A DNA stretch of 28,700 nucleotides from Pseudomonadota bacterium (GCA_023451735.1 JAEXYH010000100.1:1-28700), one strand, 5' to 3'. Counted from the first letter of the stretch, positions 15,278-23,718 are shown. Numbers and translations: made by a program. The notes: generated by a model not told the origin, from the sequence alone.

Positions 15278-15595
15278 TTACTTGGCGACGACGTTGCCCT
15301 GATAGTCGAGCGCGATCAACGCAGCCTTGCCGTCCTTCATGCCGGAAGCATTCCAGACGCCCTTGTCGTCCTTGTTGAGGTCTTTCACTTCGGTGTAACC
15401 GGCCTTTTCGATCCGCTCCTTCGCCTGACCCTCGGTGAAGCTATTGGCGCCCTCGACCGGAGCGGTCGGATTTTTAGTTTCCGGCGTCGCGACGGCTGGA
15501 GTATTGCCGTCACTGTTGGCGGCCGGGGCAGTCTGCGCAAAAGCGGAAACGGTAGACGTTGCAACGAAGGTGGCGGCGATGATGACGTTTTTCAT
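15278..15595 (-). CDS. Exported PepSY-like protein
   Basis: From ATG 15595 (GAGAGGAAAC upstream) the product is 105 aa. It has a signal peptide (MKNVIIAATFVATSTVSAFA, cleavage after AFA, about residue 20), a Pro/Ala/Thr-rich linker, and a C-terminal PepSY-like fold: SFTEGQAKERIEKAGYTEVK for helix and first strand, then DLNKDDKGVWNASGMKDG and ALIALDYQGNVVAK for the remaining strands. PepSY-type domains are small periplasmic modules, often inhibitory or ligand-binding; the exact role is unknown. An alternative start five codons upstream gives a longer n-region. It heads a two-gene unit with the 17M protein. Confidence 0.8.
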   Translation of the reverse strand: MKNVIIAATFVATSTVSAFAQTAPAANSDGNTPAVATPETKNPTAPVEGANSFTEGQAKERIEKAGYTEVKDLNKDDKGVWNASGMKDGKAALIALDYQGNVVAK

Positions 15596-15641
15596 GTTGT
15601 TTCCTCTCAATCTCGGATCTTCTTGATGAACCCGATGCGAT

Positions 15642-15667
15642 AACCCCTCGGATACGTATATGGTTCC
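15642..15667 (-). promoter_or_regulatory. EcfG-type promoter for the PepSY/17M operon
   Basis: On the minus strand GGAAC (15667-15663) is followed after 17 bases by GGTT (15645-15642), a one-base variant of cGTT. The leader to ATG 15595 would be about 40 bases. It is back to back with the plus-strand site at 15693. Confidence 0.5.
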
Positions 15668-15692
15668 GGCAGTCTGGGCTGGATGTGGATGC

Positions 15693-15717
15693 GGAACAAC
15701 TTGGTGACGACAGAGTT
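15693..15717 (+). promoter_or_regulatory. EcfG-type promoter for the response regulator/kinase pair
   Basis: GGAAC (15693-15697) is followed after 16 bases by AGTT (15714-15717), then TC. The expected start near 15724 lies about 24 bases before the ATG at 15748. Confidence 0.55.
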
Positions 15718-15747
15718 TCAGGCACAGCGTATTAGAGTGGTGTCAGA

Positions 15748-16107
15748 ATGCCGCAGCCGACCGTACTCGTCATCGAAGATGAGCCTTTGATCCGTATGAC
15801 GGTGGCCGAAGATCTGCAGGTGGCCGGCTTCCGTGTTCTCGAGGCTGGGAATGCCGACGAAGCCTTGCGACTGCTCGAGACGAATTCTTCAATCCGCGCA
15901 ATTTTCACCGATATCGACATGCCGGGAAACCTTGACGGTTTAAAGCTGGCCTGGATCGTTAGGGACCGCTGGCCGCCGATCGAGATTGTTATCACCTCGG
16001 GGAACCGGAAGATCGCGTTAAACGATATGCCCGAGCGATCCCTGTTTTTTCCTAAGCCTTATGCTCACCAGCCGGTCATCGATGCGCTGACCCGGCTGAC
16101 GGCTTGA
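15748..16107 (+). CDS. Receiver-only response regulator
   Basis: A 119-aa single receiver domain. The acidic cluster is VIEDEPLIRM (residues 8-17), the phosphorylation site lies in IFTDIDMPG, and the lysine lies in FFPKPY. No output domain. It is followed 74 bases later by an HWE/HisKA_2-type kinase, its likely phosphodonor, and preceded by an EcfG-type promoter, so the pair probably adjusts the general-stress response or c-di-GMP signalling. It is related in style to the receiver at 2022-2450 (both have LFTDVQMPG/IFTDIDMPG and a Gly-x-x-(D)G turn after it). Confidence 0.9.
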   Translation: MPQPTVLVIEDEPLIRMTVAEDLQVAGFRVLEAGNADEALRLLETNSSIRAIFTDIDMPGNLDGLKLAWIVRDRWPPIEIVITSGNRKIALNDMPERSLFFPKPYAHQPVIDALTRLTA

Positions 16108-16181
16108 TTTTGCCCGAAACTTCTAGCGCATGCTCTGTTGGCCATGGTAAGGACGGCTATCTGCCATGACTGTTGAAGCAT

Positions 16182-17255
16182 ATGTCTAATCCTGAAGAGC
16201 CCCACCCCACTCCGGCGACAGTATCCGACCTTCCGCAACTGGCGGAGGCATTGGACGACGAACGATTTCGGCAGTTTCTCGACCACGTGCCGTTTGCGGT
16301 TGCGGTCGCTGAGCTCGGCGATGGCGAGCATCTGGTCTATGGCAATATAGAGTTCGAGCGCTTGACGGGTCTGTCGGGCGAGCACCTGCAAGGCAAGGCA
16401 TGGTCCGTTTTACCGAATGCGCCGTCTCTCGCCAGCGGTCCAACCCTTTCTGAGGCCTTGGTGCAGAACGAAGAGTATCTCGGTGCGTTCAGGATCGAAG
16501 TTGAGGCTGAGTCCCACACGGTCGACGCCTGGTCGAACACGATCGTCGACGACGATGGCAAGCCATTGTTCCGGCTCCTGGCGATGTCGGGGCGGAGCGG
16601 CACTAATGATGCCGCCGCTTTGTCTGAGGCTCTTGCCGAAAAAGACACGTTGCTGAAGGAGCTTCAGCATCGGGTCAAAAACAACCTGCAAATGATCACT
16701 GCGTTGATCCGCATGGAGGCGCGCAATGCCCAACAGCCGGAAGAGAGTGAGCGTTTCAACCGGCTTGCCGGCCGCATCGAAGCCCTGTCCATCCTGTATC
16801 GATCGATTTATGCAGGAGGGGAGACCGAGACTATCGATCTCGGTACCTATGTCAGCCAGATCGCTTCTTCGGTGATGGCCGCCCATGCGATCGAAGGCAT
16901 ACGTCTCGATATGAAAGTCGACACGTGGCGGGTGTCTGTCAACGTCGCCATGCCAGTTGGCCTTGTCATCAATGAGTTGATGACCAATGCTCTCAAATAC
17001 GCCTTTGTTGGACGCGACGGCGGCGAGATCAAAGTCCGCTGCACAGTCGATGAAGAGGGCTGCAAGGTGCTTGTCGCGGACGACGGTGTGGGGCTCTCCG
17101 ACAAGGCCGACTGGCCGCGGCGCGGCAAGCTCAGCGCGATGATCGTCCAATCCGTCCGGCACAATGCGGAGGCAGACATTGATGTGCAATCAGAGCCAGG
17201 GGAGGGGATGGCTGTGACGATTATCTTCAAGCGGGCGAATGCTACCGACCATTGA
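16182..17255 (+). CDS. PAS-domain histidine kinase, HWE/HisKA_2 type
   Basis: From ATG 16182 the product is 357 aa and soluble. Residues ~30-135 form a PAS domain (FLDHVPFAVAVAELGDGEHL, IEFERLTGLSGEHLQGKAW). The dimerisation/phosphoacceptor helix is HisKA_2-like: ELQHRVKNNLQMITALIRME with the acceptor His at about 163. The ATPase domain follows with the N-box NELMTNALKYAF (~264), G1 box DDGVGL (~300) and a kinase end RGKLSAMIVQSVRHNAEADI. It would autophosphorylate and pass phosphate to the receiver just upstream. A TTG three codons earlier is an alternative start. A strong hairpin follows at 17390. Confidence 0.92.
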   Translation: MSNPEEPHPTPATVSDLPQLAEALDDERFRQFLDHVPFAVAVAELGDGEHLVYGNIEFERLTGLSGEHLQGKAWSVLPNAPSLASGPTLSEALVQNEEYLGAFRIEVEAESHTVDAWSNTIVDDDGKPLFRLLAMSGRSGTNDAAALSEALAEKDTLLKELQHRVKNNLQMITALIRMEARNAQQPEESERFNRLAGRIEALSILYRSIYAGGETETIDLGTYVSQIASSVMAAHAIEGIRLDMKVDTWRVSVNVAMPVGLVINELMTNALKYAFVGRDGGEIKVRCTVDEEGCKVLVADDGVGLSDKADWPRRGKLSAMIVQSVRHNAEADIDVQSEPGEGMAVTIIFKRANATDH

Positions 17256-17678
17256 CGATGTCGGTCGATGATACGGCGGTTAGCCGACAATCTTAGCCTC
17301 AGACAAAGATGCCTACATCGATGACACCTCCCAGAGCCCAGTTTCGAAAGACCTTCGCCTTCGTTCGTCACAGGCTTCTGAAACAAAAATGGGAGCTTTG
17401 GTCGGCCAAAGCTCCCAGTCTGTGCTGTTCAACTTATCCGGTATCGGAGAATGTCGAATATTAGGACCATACTATATTTCGTTGTGGGCGTCATCTCGTT
17501 TTAAGGGCTGACTTCGCGCGAGTGCATTGAACTGTTCTCCTGAACAGACGATGGCTTCGGGGGCGCAATCCTTTTTTCTCCGATTTTGACTGGAACAATT
17601 TTCCGTCCCACACGCATCTAGCCAGAATTTGTTGTAGTAATATAGTTGTAGTTGTATCGCGACCGAGCTGGAGAGCGA
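17256..17678. other. Intergenic stretch with one hairpin
   Basis: Apart from the hairpin at 17390-17417 I see no gene. Near 17634-17656 there is a short AT-rich block of near-repeats (TAGTTGTAGTTGTA). A GGAAC at 17592 has no GTT at the right distance and is not counted as a promoter. Confidence 0.4.
17390..17417. terminator. 12-bp hairpin after the kinase gene
   Basis: TGGGAGCTTTGG (17390-17401) pairs perfectly with CCAAAGCTCCCA (17406-17417) over TCGG. A-rich sequence on its left gives a U-run for leftward transcripts; for the kinase mRNA no U-run follows. Confidence 0.6.
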
Positions 17679-19767
17679 ATGGGTCTCGTCCTCGATCTCA
17701 GAACAATCTACATCGTCTGCGGGACGACCTGCCTTATTCTTGGCATCCTTCAGTTGGCGGTCTATTCGATCGGGAGGCTCGGGCGCTGGCCGTTATGGTG
17801 GAGTACAATTAACCTTCTCGGGGGCGTTGGCATAACGCTCGTTGGGCTGAGAGGAATCGTCGCCGACGGTTGCTCTGTCGAGCTGGGTAATCTGGCTCAG
17901 CTATCTGGATACTTGTTCATGCCGGTCGCGGTTCGCTCGCTGACAGCGCAACCCGTTAACCTCCAAGTATGGTTGGTAATCATCGCGTTGGCGTCGTTGC
18001 CCATACCTCTGTTCATTGACGGCGCCGATCAGGTCGGACAGCGGATCGTCTTCGGGTCGATGGTCTGCCTGATCCTCGACATCGCGGTCGCGGTCGAGGC
18101 GGGGCATCTGGCGAGGCGAGAGCGATTATACTCCGCGTGGTTCCTGATGATGCTTTATATTCCAACCGCTGTGATATTCGCGCTTCGGGCTTTTGCGGCG
18201 CATCGTGGTTATATCGGACCAGGGGATCTGTTCGGCGGGGTTGGCCTACTCCACGGCTGGCTGGCTGTGTTTGCTGTCGTTTTCGTTTTTCTTCGCAGTA
18301 TTGCTGTGGTGCTGATCGCAGCCGAACGTGGCCAGAAGGATCTCGCGGCCGTCACGGGGGCGACGAGTTTGTCATTGTTACTATCGACCGCGATCATCTC
18401 CCTGTCAGTTGGGAACAGGACGGTGAATTGCAGATTGCCCTGTTCGTCCGCGATCTTTCGGCGCAAAACAACATGCGGGACCATCTTCACTATCTGACCT
18501 CCCATGACATGCTGACCGATCTCCCAAACCGTTCCCGGTTTTTGGAGGTGATTGACCAGCATCTTCGCTCTGGCGGGCTGTTACTGTCGTGAAAGTGGGT
18601 CTCGATGCCTTTGGTGCCGTGAATGGAAGCCTCGGCATGGCAGCTGGGGATCGAGTCCTGAAACAGATCGCCGATCGTATCCGGCAATCGGTTGGCGAGA
18701 ACACCACAGTTGCGCGGGTCAGCGGTGACGAATTTGCGGTATTGATGAAGGGAGCGAATCACCGCCCTGTCGCGGAGACGATCCAGGCGGCTTTTCAGGA
18801 TCCGGTGATCGTTTCCGGATTGGTCGCTCATATCGGCGCGAGCATCGGGGTTGTCTGTGTGTTTTCAAGCGAGGCTTTCGAAGACGCCAACTCGGTGTTG
18901 AAAGCAGCCTTGCTGGCGCTGCATGAGGCAAAGGCCAAGGGTGACGGAGCCGTCGAACTCTATCGCGACGAAATGAGCGTGAGAGCCGATGGGCAGCGGC
19001 GTATCGCGGATGACCTGAAACGCGGGTTCGATGTCGGAGAACTCGAGCTGTTCTTCCAACCGCAGATCGATCTGCACACGTCCGAGATTGTCGGCGCTGA
19101 GGCCCTCTTGAGATGGCGCCACCCGCAGCGGGGACTGATCTCGCCGGTCGAGTTCATCCCTGTCCTGGAAGTCAGCAACATCGCCACCCGCGTCGGGCAA
19201 TGGATCCTCGAAAGCGCGTGCGGCTTCGGTGCTCAACTTGCCTCCGGCGGCCGTCCGATCAGAGTGGGCGTCAACCTCTTTGCGGCTCAACTGCGAGACA
19301 CCGCGTTTTGTGAACATGTCAATGCAGCGCTTGTGGCGACCGGGCTGTCGGCCAACCTTCTCGAACTGGAGATCACCGAGACAACGGTCCTTCGCGCCGA
19401 GGCGGACGTTCTTGCGCAGTTAAACCTCATCCGAGAGCTCGGCGTCGGGATCGCGTTCGACGATTACGGAACCGGATATGAGTAACTTAGCCTCCTCAAA
19501 GCATATCCTCTCACGCGGCTCAAGATCGACCGCGAGTTCGTGAAGGGCGTTGACACCACGCCCGCGGACGCGGCGATTATAGAAGCTGTTTTGACGCTTG
19601 GAAAAAGGCTCGGGCTCGAGGTGATCGCCGAAGGGATGGAGACACAGGCGCAGGCGGATCTGCTGAAGTCCCCCGGATGCCAGTTGGCTCAGGGCTATTT
19701 TCTCGGCAAACCAATGCCAGCCGGCGAATTCATTGAGCTGCTGTCAGACTACCAAATGGCCAAGTAA
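17679..19767 (+). pseudogene. Membrane GGDEF-EAL protein gene, broken
   Basis: ATG 17679 (GGAGAGCGA upstream) opens a frame with about six or seven membrane spans (LRTIYIVCGTTCLILGILQL onward, ending in VFLRSIAVVLIAAERGQKD). Near 18345 the frame shifts. The next frame reads HGGDEFVIVTIDRDHLPV, then ALFVRDLSAQNNMRDHLHYL and SHDMLTDLPNRSRFLE, i.e. a PAS-like end and the start of a GGDEF domain. Near 18590 it shifts again: VGLDAFGAVNGSLGMAAGDR, the degenerate motif RVSGDEFAVL, then the EAL domain with EALLRW and AFDDYGTGYE. TAA at 19483-19485 then stops it where SLSLLK should begin; the rest (LKIDREFVKGVD to the end at 19767) reads on in the same frame. Two frameshifts, one nonsense codon and a degenerate cyclase motif make it non-functional as a whole. 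Confidence 0.9.
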
Positions 19768-19791
19768 TCAACGGCTCCGATGCGGAAGGCT

Positions 19792-20124
19792 TCAATCGCA
19801 GTTGGCCGGTTCCGGTTCGGCAGCATCGTAGAATTCCACGCCAATTTTCGCGAGCTTTCTCCATCGCACGTGGCAAGCGTGCTGCTCCCCGTCATCGAAA
19901 TTGAGAATGAAGTCGTCCGGCAGGCCCATCGTCGTCTCTACGATAATTTTGGCGCCACCAGACGACATATTCCTGATGACGCAGTCGCGCGTCGATGTGC
20001 CGTTATTATAGACGATACGAGCGCCTTTGAGGGCGCGCACCCTCGGGGACTTTCTCAATTCTTCCATGGTCGGTCTCGTGGCAGGTTGAAACCCGTGATC
20101 ATGCTGGGCAGATTGTATCTTCAT
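19792..20124 (-). CDS. PilZ-domain protein
   Basis: The 110-aa product contains a PilZ domain: ELRKSPRVRALKGARIVY holds an RxxxR c-di-GMP-binding motif, and CVIRNMSSGGAKI holds the second (N/DxSxxG) motif; FILNFDDGEQHACHVRW and IGVEF complete the barrel. It is a soluble c-di-GMP receptor, typically acting on motility, adhesion or exopolysaccharide. I choose ATG 20124 because it lies one base after the stop of the GGDEF remnant (TAA-G-ATG), pointing to former translational coupling; ATG 20136 (four codons longer) and ATG 20067 are alternatives. It sits between remnants of c-di-GMP genes. Confidence 0.85.
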   Translation of the reverse strand: MKIQSAQHDHGFQPATRPTMEELRKSPRVRALKGARIVYNNGTSTRDCVIRNMSSGGAKIIVETTMGLPDDFILNFDDGEQHACHVRWRKLAKIGVEFYDAAEPEPANCD

Positions 20125-20125
20125 C

Positions 20126-20227
20126 TTACGCTGCATGAATGTGGCGCCGTTTTCCAGCGGCTTTCGCCTTGTAAAGCGCTTCGTCTGCGGCTTTGAGGAT
20201 CAGGGACGCAGATCGCCCATCGCCGAT
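20126..20227 (-). pseudogene. C-terminal tail of a GGDEF gene
   Basis: A minus-strand frame ending at TAA 20128-20126 reads DGRSASLILKAADEALYKAK and AAGKRRHIHAA, the canonical last helix of a GGDEF domain (LLxxADxALYxAKxxGRN). Upstream the frame is lost within about 70 bases. So a diguanylate cyclase gene once preceded the PilZ gene on this strand; all but its last ~33 codons have been deleted. The join lies close to the truncated start of the plus-strand reductase gene. Confidence 0.7.
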
Positions 20228-20273
20228 CAAGGATGTCCTGCAACAACTCGTCTCGATCGTCGGCGAGCGATGA

Positions 20274-20747
20274 TCCGATCACATAGTCAAAACATTTGCG
20301 GATGAAGGCGAGGGAGACGCCTGGCCGAAAATCAGACAGAAGGTCCTGGAAGCCGACATCCTGTTGATCGGCACGCCGATCTGGCTTGGCCAACCTTCGA
20401 GCGTGTGCAAGCGGGCTCTGGAGCGCATGGACGCATTCCTGGAGGAGACGGACGAGCAAGGGCGGATGGTGTCCTATGGCAAAGTTGCCGCGGTCGCGGT
20501 CGTCGGCAATGAAGATGGCGCCCATCACGTGTCCGCCGAGGTGTACCAGGCCCTCAACGATGTTGGCTTTACCATCCCGGCGAATGCCGTAGCCTATTGG
20601 GTGGGAGAAGCGATGAGCTCGACTAATTTCGTCGATCTCGACGAAACGCCTGAAGAGGTGGAGACGATGATCGCGATGCTGGCGCGCAACACCGCTCATC
20701 TCGCATGTCTATTGCAGATATCGCAATATCCGGGTGAGGATGAGTAA
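20274..20747 (+). pseudogene. Flavodoxin-like NAD(P)H reductase, 5'-truncated
   Basis: Open from 20274, the frame reads GEGDAWPKIRQKVLEADILL, then IGTPIWLGQPSSVCKRALER and VAAVAVVGNEDGAHHVSAEV, YWVGEAMSSTNFVDLDE. This matches the flavodoxin-fold NADPH-dependent FMN reductase family from about residue 50 on, including the TPIWxGxPSS loop that binds flavin. The N-terminal first strand and phosphate-binding loop are missing, and there is no start codon before the first ATG inside the conserved part (20364). I infer deletion of the 5' third together with most of the neighbouring GGDEF gene. Confidence 0.75.
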
Positions 20748-20857
20748 AGCCATCGGCGGCGGGCCTCGGCTGATTTCGTAGCCTCCCGAGGGCCAGTCGC
20801 GTTGTTGTGAAGTTCGTTACGCGAGATCAATCCGATCTCTAAAAGGAGGAGTGCAAC

Positions 20858-21022
20858 ATGGCATCGACAAGCGGTTCCCAATCAAAGGGCAGCTCGAAGT
20901 CGGGCGGCACCAAGAGCGCGTGGTCGTCTTCGGATAAGAGCTCGACTTCATCTGGGAAGCAGGGCGGTTCGCACGAGCAGCACTTGAAAGCTGGCGAGCC
21001 AAGCCACAAGAACACGAAGTAA
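20858..21022 (+). CDS. 54-aa Ser/Gly/Lys-rich disordered protein
   Basis: ATG at 20858 follows AGGAGG (20844-20849). The product is low-complexity: MASTSGSQSKGSSKSGGTKS, then a Ser-rich middle and the ending EQHLKAGEPSHKNTK. It has one Trp and no hydrophobic core, so it is probably disordered. Such short hydrophilic proteins accompany catalase and YciE-like genes in rhizobial stress clusters, but no function can be given. A strong terminator follows 33 bases after its stop. Confidence 0.8.
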   Translation: MASTSGSQSKGSSKSGGTKSAWSSSDKSSTSSGKQGGSHEQHLKAGEPSHKNTK

Positions 21023-21054
21023 CTTCAACGGCTCCCTTGGGCCGGACCAGTGGA

Positions 21055-21081
21055 GGGCGCGGACTTGATCCGCGCCCTTTT
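21055..21081 (+). terminator. Intrinsic terminator
   Basis: GGGCGCGGA (21055-21063) pairs with TCCGCGCCC (21069-21077) over CTTGA and is followed by TTTT (21078-21081). It ends the 54-aa gene and faces the end of the convergent catalase gene. Confidence 0.85.
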
Positions 21082-21084
21082 GCA

Positions 21085-23235
21085 TTATGCGATCGGCGGA
21101 GATGCCTTGCCAAGCTTCACAGATGGCTCACGGCCCCAAACACGCAGCTTGCCAAGTTCTTCAACGAAACTGGACAAGCCCTCTTCGCCCGGCAGCGCGA
21201 GCACGCCTTCATCAAGGGCGTCAGCAATCCCTGCCTTCTCGAGGAGCGGCATGGCGGACTGATCGTAACCGATGAACTTGCAGTGTTGAAAGGCATCCGC
21301 CACGAAGTCGCGCGCCGTCGCCTCTTTGAGAAGATCGTCGATCGCGGCGGCGGAGGTCAGCAGCGCGACGGCGTCAAACAGGACGGACGGTCCCCCGTCG
21401 ATCATGTGCTTCGCTTCGACAAATTTGCCGTCTGAAGCCGTGACCCCTCCCACCTTTGGCGCGATCAGCTCCACGCCAGCCTTCTCCTTTACAACCGCGT
21501 CCGTCAGGCCCTTGAGGAGCTTGGCGTCGACCCCGTCGGTGATCAAAATTCCGAGCTTGCGTCCTTCGAAGCGTTTCGGCCCTCGCTCAACGATGCTGAG
21601 CGCCGGCGACGGTTCGAGATCCTGCCGCGTTGGCACGGCAGCATCGGCCGGCTTCGGCATTTCCTGGATACCGAGCTTCTCCGCCACAGTCGTGGCCAGC
21701 GTTTCGTCAATGTTAAGCAAGTGGGAGACCATGCGTTCTCTGATCGTCGGGATCTCGATTTTGCTGAGTTCGAAAGTCAAAGCGGAGGCAATGTGGCGCT
21801 GCTCGGCGCCGGTCTGGCTGATATAGAACTGCCGCGCCTGGCTGTAATGATCCGCGAAGCTTTCCGGGCGGAGGCGAACCTTCTGACCCTGTTCCTCTGC
21901 CGCGAAATGACGATAGCCTCGCGTCGGCGACTCGCGCGGACCTTCGCCATGGGAATTGGGCTGATAGTTGGCGCGGCCCACCGGATTGCGCATCGCCATG
22001 TGTCCGTCCTGCTGGAAATGCGCGAAGGGACACTTCGGTGCATTAATCGGGAGGTGTGTGAAGTTCGGACCGCCAAGGCGTTTCAGCTGCGTGTCGAGAT
22101 AGGAGAAGTTACGACCCTGCAGCAGAGGGTCATTAGAAAAATCGATGCCCGGCGGCACGTTCTGGGTCATGAACGCCACCTGTTCGGTCTCGGCGAAGAA
22201 GTTGTCGGGCATACGATTGAGGACCAGACGGCCGATTGGCTGCGGCGGAAGGATTTCCTCCGGAATGATCTTGGTCGGATCGAGAACGTCGAAATCGAAG
22301 CTGTCTGCGAACTCCTGATCGAACAACTGGACCTGTAGTTCCCATTCCGGAAAATTGCCCGACTGTATGGCCTGCCAGAGATCGCGGCGATGGAAGTCAG
22401 GATCGGCGCCGTTGATCTTGACCGCCTCGTTCCAGGCAACAGATTGCAAGCCCAGCTTTGGCTTCCAGTGGAATTTGACGAAGGTGGATTCGTCTTTCGC
22501 GTTGACGAAGCGGAACGTATGGACCCCGAACCCTTCCATAAAGCGGAAGGACCGTGGGATCGTCCGATCCGACATGATCCACATCACCATATTCATGCTC
22601 TCGGGCGTGAGGCTGATGAAGTCCCAGAAATTGTCATGTGCAGTCTGCGCCTGCGGGAAGGCGCGATCGGGCTCCTGCTTGGCCGCATGGATCAGATCCG
22701 GAAACTTGATGGCATCCTGAATGAAGAACACTGGGATGTTGTTGCCGACCAGATCCCAGTTGCCTTCCTGCGTATAGATCTTGACGGCGAACCCGCGCAC
22801 GTCACGCGCCAGATCGGCCGAGCCCTTGTTGCCGGCGACCGTAGAGAAGCGCACGAAGGCTGGAGTCTTTTCGCCGGCACGCTGAAAGAGATCGGCTTTT
22901 GTATAGGCTGCAAGCGATTCATAGGTCTCGAAAAAACCGTGCGCGCCATAACCTCGCGCGTGAACCACCCGTTCCGGAATCCGCTCGTGATCGAAGTGAA
23001 AGATCTTCTCGCGAAAATGAAAATCATCGACCAGAAGTGGGCCGCGCGCGCCGACGCGAAGCGAGTTCTGATCGTCAGAAACCGGCCCGCCCTGCGCTGT
23101 GGTCAGCACCGGAGCGTCGCCTTCCGCATACTGATGCAGCTCGCCGCCTGCGCCGCGCTGAAGCTTCTGGTCATGAATGGTGACTGTGTCGCTCGCGGAT
23201 GAGGCGGACGCGGTTTTCGTTGTTCGCTTGGCCAT
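21085..23235 (-). CDS. katE: Large-subunit catalase (HPII/KatE type)
   Basis: The 716-aa product is a clade-2 monofunctional haem catalase, converting hydrogen peroxide to water and oxygen in the cytoplasm. Visible marks: distal His92 in RIPERVVHARGYGAHGFF, RFSTVAGNKGSADLARDVRG as core sequence, distal Asn in NWDLVGNNIPVFFIQDAIKF (~165), and the proximal haem-ligand Tyr379 in RNFSYLDTQLKRLGG. After about residue 555 comes the C-terminal flavodoxin/DJ-1-like domain of large catalases (RKLGILITDGVDAKLLKGLT). The start at 23235 (MAKRTTKT) is set by GGGGAA upstream; the frame runs on to 23301 but through the preceding terminator. The gene appears intact. Rhizobial homologues are also named katC; the symbol is by type only. 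Confidence 0.95.
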   Translation of the reverse strand: MAKRTTKTASASSASDTVTIHDQKLQRGAGGELHQYAEGDAPVLTTAQGGPVSDDQNSLRVGARGPLLVDDFHFREKIFHFDHERIPERVVHARGYGAHGFFETYESLAAYTKADLFQRAGEKTPAFVRFSTVAGNKGSADLARDVRGFAVKIYTQEGNWDLVGNNIPVFFIQDAIKFPDLIHAAKQEPDRAFPQAQTAHDNFWDFISLTPESMNMVMWIMSDRTIPRSFRFMEGFGVHTFRFVNAKDESTFVKFHWKPKLGLQSVAWNEAVKINGADPDFHRRDLWQAIQSGNFPEWELQVQLFDQEFADSFDFDVLDPTKIIPEEILPPQPIGRLVLNRMPDNFFAETEQVAFMTQNVPPGIDFSNDPLLQGRNFSYLDTQLKRLGGPNFTHLPINAPKCPFAHFQQDGHMAMRNPVGRANYQPNSHGEGPRESPTRGYRHFAAEEQGQKVRLRPESFADHYSQARQFYISQTGAEQRHIASALTFELSKIEIPTIRERMVSHLLNIDETLATTVAEKLGIQEMPKPADAAVPTRQDLEPSPALSIVERGPKRFEGRKLGILITDGVDAKLLKGLTDAVVKEKAGVELIAPKVGGVTASDGKFVEAKHMIDGGPSVLFDAVALLTSAAAIDDLLKEATARDFVADAFQHCKFIGYDQSAMPLLEKAGIADALDEGVLALPGEEGLSSFVEELGKLRVWGREPSVKLGKASPPIA

Positions 23236-23270
23236 CTGTATTCCCCAGTTTAAAAAAGCATGAATGGAAA

Positions 23271-23295
23271 AAGGGCCGCCCAGCGGACGGCCCTT
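23271..23295 (-). terminator. Intrinsic terminator of the YciE fragment
   Basis: AAGGGCCG (23271-23278) pairs with CGGCCCTT (23288-23295), extended by two more pairs and a bulged A. On the minus strand it is followed by TTTTT and lies 12 bases beyond the stop at 23307. Confidence 0.8.
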
Positions 23296-23306
23296 CGACA
23301 CATGGC

Positions 23307-23708
23307 TCAGGCAGCTTTGCCTTTGCCCTTGGCATTCGCCTGGGCCTTGGCAAGCTGTGTCAGCTTCTGGTCTGTGGCTTCTTCTTCGGCAAGGTTCGCC
23401 TGCAGGAGCGGCACTGCATCATTGAGACCGAGTTGCTCGGCCCAGGCAATCAGCGTGCCGTAGCGGGCGATCTCGTAGTGTTCGACCGCCTGTGCCGACG
23501 AAATCAGACCGGCGTCGAGGGCCGGCGAGCCCTTGAACTCCTCCATGATTTCCTCGCCTTCGGCAATAATGCCCTGGATCGCCTCGCACGTCTTGCCGCG
23601 GGCCGGCTTGCCGAGCAGCTCGAACACCTGCTCGAGGCGGTCGATCTGGCCCTGCGTTTCGTCGCGATGCTGCAGGAAGCCCGCCTTGCCCTCTTCCGAA
23701 TCGGCAAA
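23307..23708 (-). pseudogene. YciE/DUF892 ferritin-like gene, 5'-truncated
   Basis: The frame reads SEEGKAGFLQHRDETQGQID, RLEQVFELLGKPARGKTCEA, IIAEGEEIMEEF, AQAVEHYEIARYGTLIAWAE and a Lys/Ala tail. This is the DUF892 (YciE/YciF) ferritin-like four-helix bundle, stress proteins induced by osmotic or oxidative stress, with the Glu/His pairs (EHYEIARYG) that bind metal. The first ~35-40 residues (first helix with its LYDELKDLYxAE motif) are missing. At about 23710 the sequence changes abruptly to a different gene's start (23719-23880). A deletion has fused the two; in the YciE frame upstream residues are meaningless. Confidence 0.8.
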
Positions 23709-23718
23709 CGACCGATCG

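Noticed and set aside
16410..17189. Long minus-strand frame of 259 codons opposite the histidine kinase
   Set aside because: Shadow of the kinase gene, which shows H, N and G boxes; the minus-strand translation has no pattern.
20121..20699. Minus-strand frame of 192 codons opposite the reductase remnant
   Set aside because: Composition is Arg/His-rich shadow type; the plus strand carries a recognisable flavodoxin-like domain and the minus strand a GGDEF tail in a different frame.
22390..23202. Plus-strand frame of 270 codons opposite the catalase gene
   Set aside because: Shadow of the catalase core, which is intact and fully recognisable on the other strand.
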